Source of the DNA: Streptomyces olivochromogenes
GTDB lineage: Bacteria > Actinomycetota > Actinomycetes > Streptomycetales > Streptomycetaceae
DNA: 64,000 bases
Assembly (NCBI RefSeq): GCF_001514115.1
Contig: NZ_KQ948463.1
Span: 124,001 to 188,000, forward strand
Direction: 5' to 3'
Position 1 is the first letter of the stretch, and each line of letters starts with the position of its first letter. The translations under genes were made by a program, and so were the position numbers. Positions 63,369 through 64,000 of this stretch are shown here, piece after piece. Below the pieces are notes generated by a model. That model was not told the origin of the DNA. It saw only the letters and a list, made by a program, of their open reading frames with translations, and searched no databases.

Positions 63369-64000
63369 GTGCACATCGCGAAGGAAGACGCCGAGATCAT
63401 CCGACGGGGCTGCGGTCCCGGGGTCGTCGAGGAACTCATCGACTGGGCGCGGGAGGAGGGGCTGACGGCACTGTATGTGCGGCGCCCCCTGTGGAGTGTG
63501 CCCGGCAGAAGCTACACGGGCGCCTCGCTCCTCGCGGTGGAATGCGCGCCTCCGGCCCGGATGCTCATCGTCAAGGTCCTCCCCGCCGGCGCGTCCGCCC
63601 GCGAACCCGGGGCGCTGAGCGCGGCGCTGGACGCGGCCCCGGACTTCGCCCGGCGTCACCTGGTGGGACAGCCGTTCCCCGCCCGGGGCCTTCCGGACGG
63701 TCGGACCCTCATGTTCCAGGAAGCGGCGGGCGACAGCCTGCGGAACAGCACGCCGTTGGGTTCGCTCGACGGCGAGGAGGCCGACCACGTGCTCGCGGAG
63801 GTCGTGCGCGGGTTGCTGACCGAGTGGAACGGTCCCACCGAGGAGCGGGCACAGGCCGCCGTCCCCGAGCCGGTGACCGCCTCGGAGTTCCTGCGCGCCG
63901 AACTGGGCGACGCCTGGGAGGGCGGCGGTTCGGTCCGGGCCTGGGGTCGCGGCCTGGGCATCCTGGAACACTCGCCGCCCTGGGTCTACAGCGACGGACT
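63369..64000 (+). CDS. Unidentified protein, N-terminal part (runs off the window)
   Basis: A 210-codon open frame starts at GTG 63369 (or TTG 63366) with GAGGAG 6-9 nt upstream and continues past the end. It reads HIAKEDAEIIRRGCGPGVVE, then YVRRPLWSVPGRSYTGASLL and MLIVKVLPAG. The pattern could be a degenerate kinase-like fold, but I do not recognise the family. Confidence 0.7.
   Translation, partial: MHIAKEDAEIIRRGCGPGVVEELIDWAREEGLTALYVRRPLWSVPGRSYTGASLLAVECAPPARMLIVKVLPAGASAREPGALSAALDAAPDFARRHLVGQPFPARGLPDGRTLMFQEAAGDSLRNSTPLGSLDGEEADHVLAEVVRGLLTEWNGPTEERAQAAVPEPVTASEFLRAELGDAWEGGGSVRAWGRGLGILEHSPPWVYSDG

Noticed and set aside
1..64000. tRNA or rRNA genes
   Set aside because: No cloverleaf-like segment or rRNA sequence was noticed on either strand; a tRNAscan run would settle it.

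Overview
The window is high-GC actinobacterial DNA. Strong GC at third codon positions, many GTG starts, 4-base ATGA/GTGA overlaps, and a close match of one protein to the alditol oxidase of Streptomyces all point to a Streptomyces chromosome, probably an accessory or arm-proximal part. No tRNA, rRNA or CRISPR array was seen. About 50 protein genes are supported, plus several insertion-sequence relics.

Layout. 1-3.3 kb: the start of a radical SAM gene with unusual cysteine spacing, a roughly 0.6-kb GC-rich palindromic repeat array, and a D-2-hydroxyacid dehydrogenase. 3.5-4.7 kb: alditol oxidase. 4.8-13.5 kb: a beta-galactoside locus (ROK regulator, sugar-binding lipoprotein, two permeases, GH2 beta-galactosidase, MFS transporter), coupled by overlapping codons to a three-gene ABC-2 exporter (to 16.2 kb) that faces a second MFS gene. 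17.9-22.7 kb: an orphan double-glycine peptide, an IS5-type relic, and a three-gene cell-envelope cluster in which an ECF sigma factor is fused, through a zinc-binding HxxxCxxC motif and one membrane helix, to an extracellular GH128-like domain and is flanked by two membrane-anchored thaumatin-like proteins. 23-27.7 kb: small membrane protein, a His-rich Tat-exported PHP protein, an anti-sigma-type ATPase and an XRE/DUF397 pair.

27.6-32.5 kb is a mosaic island bounded by a 166-bp direct repeat that duplicates the DUF397/MFS junction. It holds an AOC-barrel protein, a cysteine-free member of the Asp/Glu racemase superfamily in lower-GC DNA, and IS630 and IS1380 relics. A 57-bp inverted repeat encloses a TetR/ketopantoate-reductase-like pair. 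32.4-41 kb carries small regulator-plus-enzyme units (ArsR/MFS, PLP enzyme, TetR/hydrolase), two CAP-domain proteins sharing a duplicated 5' region, an HD hydrolase followed by a broken GlxA-like gene, a PEP-mutase-family enzyme with a duplicated start region, and a DinB-like protein.

41-50.9 kb is a secreted plant-polysaccharide locus (DUF2264 protein, rhamnogalacturonan acetylesterase, PL4 rhamnogalacturonan lyase, GH43 with ricin lectin, a surface beta-helix protein) with LacI-type operator-like palindromes. 50.9-58.6 kb: an LRR protein with a kinase-fold partner, homocysteine methyltransferase, an AtzG-like/amidase pair and a carboxylesterase. 58.7-61.7 kb: an NRAMP-related transporter co-translated with a soluble MgtE_N/CBS sensor behind a long, possibly M-box-like leader. 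The window ends with an acyltransferase and the 5' part of an unidentified gene.
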